A stretch of DNA of 5,230 bases from CAZOVB01 sp964583095 (GTDB lineage: Bacteria > Planctomycetota > Phycisphaerae > SM23-33): contig CAZOVB010000131.1 in the NCBI GenBank assembly GCA_964583095.1, positions 1-5,230 of the forward strand. Direction: 5' to 3'. A model generated the notes under the pieces. It had not been told where the DNA came from. It saw only the letters and a list, made by a program, of their open reading frames with translations, and searched no databases. Both the position numbers and the translations under genes were made by a program. Below are positions 4,506 through 5,230 of the stretch, piece by piece. The stretch's first letter is position 1. Each line of letters begins with the position of its first letter.

Positions 4506-5212
4506 TACGCGTCTACTTAGGAAATACTGGATCAGGCAAGACCGCGTGCGCAGTGTATGACATGATCGAGGAAAGCCATAATCATTTCTTTTCAAATATC
4601 AGAACAGAATTATCTCATGTGACACCGATCACACGCGACATGATAATCACCGAACAGACAATCAATAAGAAGAATGAGAAATCCTTGAATCGAGATTATT
4701 GGGAAGCACAAAATAATAAATACGGGAAATTATCGGTGACATTGGATGAAGCACATACATTGATCAATTCGCGAAAAGCCATGAGCAAAGACAATATTAT
4801 CATGAACGACTTTTTGGCGATGCTGCGCCGTGTCCTCGGTGGTGCAAATAGTTCAGAAGGAATGCTCACAATCATATCTCAATTATATCGCAAGATCGAT
4901 GTTGTCGGTCGTGAAATGGCGCACCAGGTACGCTATCATGTGATGCATTATATGAAAACATGTAAAAATTGTACGTTCACCTGGGAGGAAATCTCAGAAG
5001 CTCCAGAACAATTGGAGCGATGCCCGCGCTGCAATTCACCAGAACTCACGAAATATAATCACGTCTGCGAGGTATGGCGATTCCAGGGCATGAACAATTT
5101 TATTCAATTCAAGGAGCTTAATTTGCGCACCTATTATATGCATTATTATATATCTGACATTGAAAAAGTGTTTGGGTTATACAATACCAAACAGTGGGAA
5201 TCGATGCTATGA
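4502..5212 (+). CDS. P-loop ATPase with C-terminal CxxC pairs; probable genome-packaging (FtsK/HerA-A32-like or Zot-like) ATPase
   Basis: The 236-residue protein begins directly with a beta strand and a Walker A P-loop, G7-NTGSG-K13-T14. The Walker B motif is the hydrophobic strand LSVTLDEAH at 77-85 with D82 and E83. A later strand carries IISQLYRKID (124-133) with Q127 as a likely sensor and R137 as a candidate arginine finger. This order and spacing, and the small size, resemble packaging ATPases of the PRD1/STIV/A32 group and the related Zot family. These pump DNA into capsids or act in phage morphogenesis. Residues 154-177 hold C154-x2-C157 and C174-x2-C177, a probable zinc ribbon inserted after the core. 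The C-terminal region (185-236) is unassigned. No membrane segment is seen, which argues against a canonical filamentous-phage Zot. The start at 4502 overlaps the previous stop (ATGA); GAAGG abuts it, so initiation probably relies on coupling. That it is an ATPase is firm; the packaging role is inferred from family likeness and the membrane-protein neighbourhood. Confidence 0.85.
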   Translation: MIRVYLGNTGSGKTACAVYDMIEESHNHFFSNIRTELSHVTPITRDMIITEQTINKKNEKSLNRDYWEAQNNKYGKLSVTLDEAHTLINSRKAMSKDNIIMNDFLAMLRRVLGGANSSEGMLTIISQLYRKIDVVGREMAHQVRYHVMHYMKTCKNCTFTWEEISEAPEQLERCPRCNSPELTKYNHVCEVWRFQGMNNFIQFKELNLRTYYMHYYISDIEKVFGLYNTKQWESML

Positions 5213-5230
5213 CCATGTATGATTCGACAG
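5209..5230 (+). CDS. Start of a further gene, truncated by the window end
   Basis: ATGACC overlaps the ATPase stop in the same ATGA manner as the upstream junctions, and the frame stays open to the window edge, reading M-T-M-Y-D-S-T. A second in-frame ATG lies at 5215. Only seven codons are visible, so nothing can be said of its product. By context it would be the next gene of the structural operon. Confidence 0.45.

Overview
The window reads as part of a small linear-genome archaeal virus (or a virus-like plasmid or provirus). Three things point there. It encodes a compact protein-primed family B DNA polymerase with all catalytic motifs. Its two clearest promoters are archaeal TATA boxes placed 32 nt from a start codon, which predicts leaderless mRNAs. 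The remaining genes are tiny, tightly overlapped, all on the + strand, and rich in membrane segments, ending in a Walker-type ATPase of the kind that packages DNA in tailless membrane-containing viruses. No tRNA, rRNA, CRISPR, insertion sequence or housekeeping gene is visible. The host cannot be read from the sequence. The moderate GC content, the archaeal signals and the gene set would fit a virus of a methanogen or ANME-type euryarchaeon, comparable in kind to the small pPolB-encoding icosahedral archaeal viruses, but that is inference.

Layout. Positions 1-146 are an AT-rich non-coding stretch carrying the promoter of the replication unit and possibly a mirror-image promoter for a gene to the left of the window. 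Positions 147-2316 form the replication module: a very basic 151-residue protein, by position and charge the best candidate for the replication-priming terminal protein, then the polymerase, whose start lies inside the end of the first gene. Positions 2317-2363 are a short intergenic promoter with a TATA box and a perfect 12-bp palindrome lying over the predicted transcription start.

From 2364 to the end runs one apparent operon. It begins with two consecutive winged-helix DNA-binding proteins, then a conserved-looking soluble protein of unknown function, a two-pass membrane protein with a helical tail, a 190-residue tail-anchored protein, two very small membrane proteins (57 and 42 residues), a 58-residue protein with two CxxC pairs, the ATPase, and the first codons of another gene cut by the window edge. 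Consecutive genes are joined by ATGA or GTGA overlaps at six junctions, which suggests translational coupling.

Working model: the first unit replicates a linear genome by protein priming. The second is opened by its own regulators, which may bind the palindrome, and supplies membrane and packaging components of the virion. The major capsid protein is not in this window and would be expected nearby, most likely downstream. Sequence-wide features worth attention are a roughly three- to four-fold excess of GATC (about 65 by hand count) and a sharply AT-rich island (about 26% G+C) over the 57-residue membrane protein gene.
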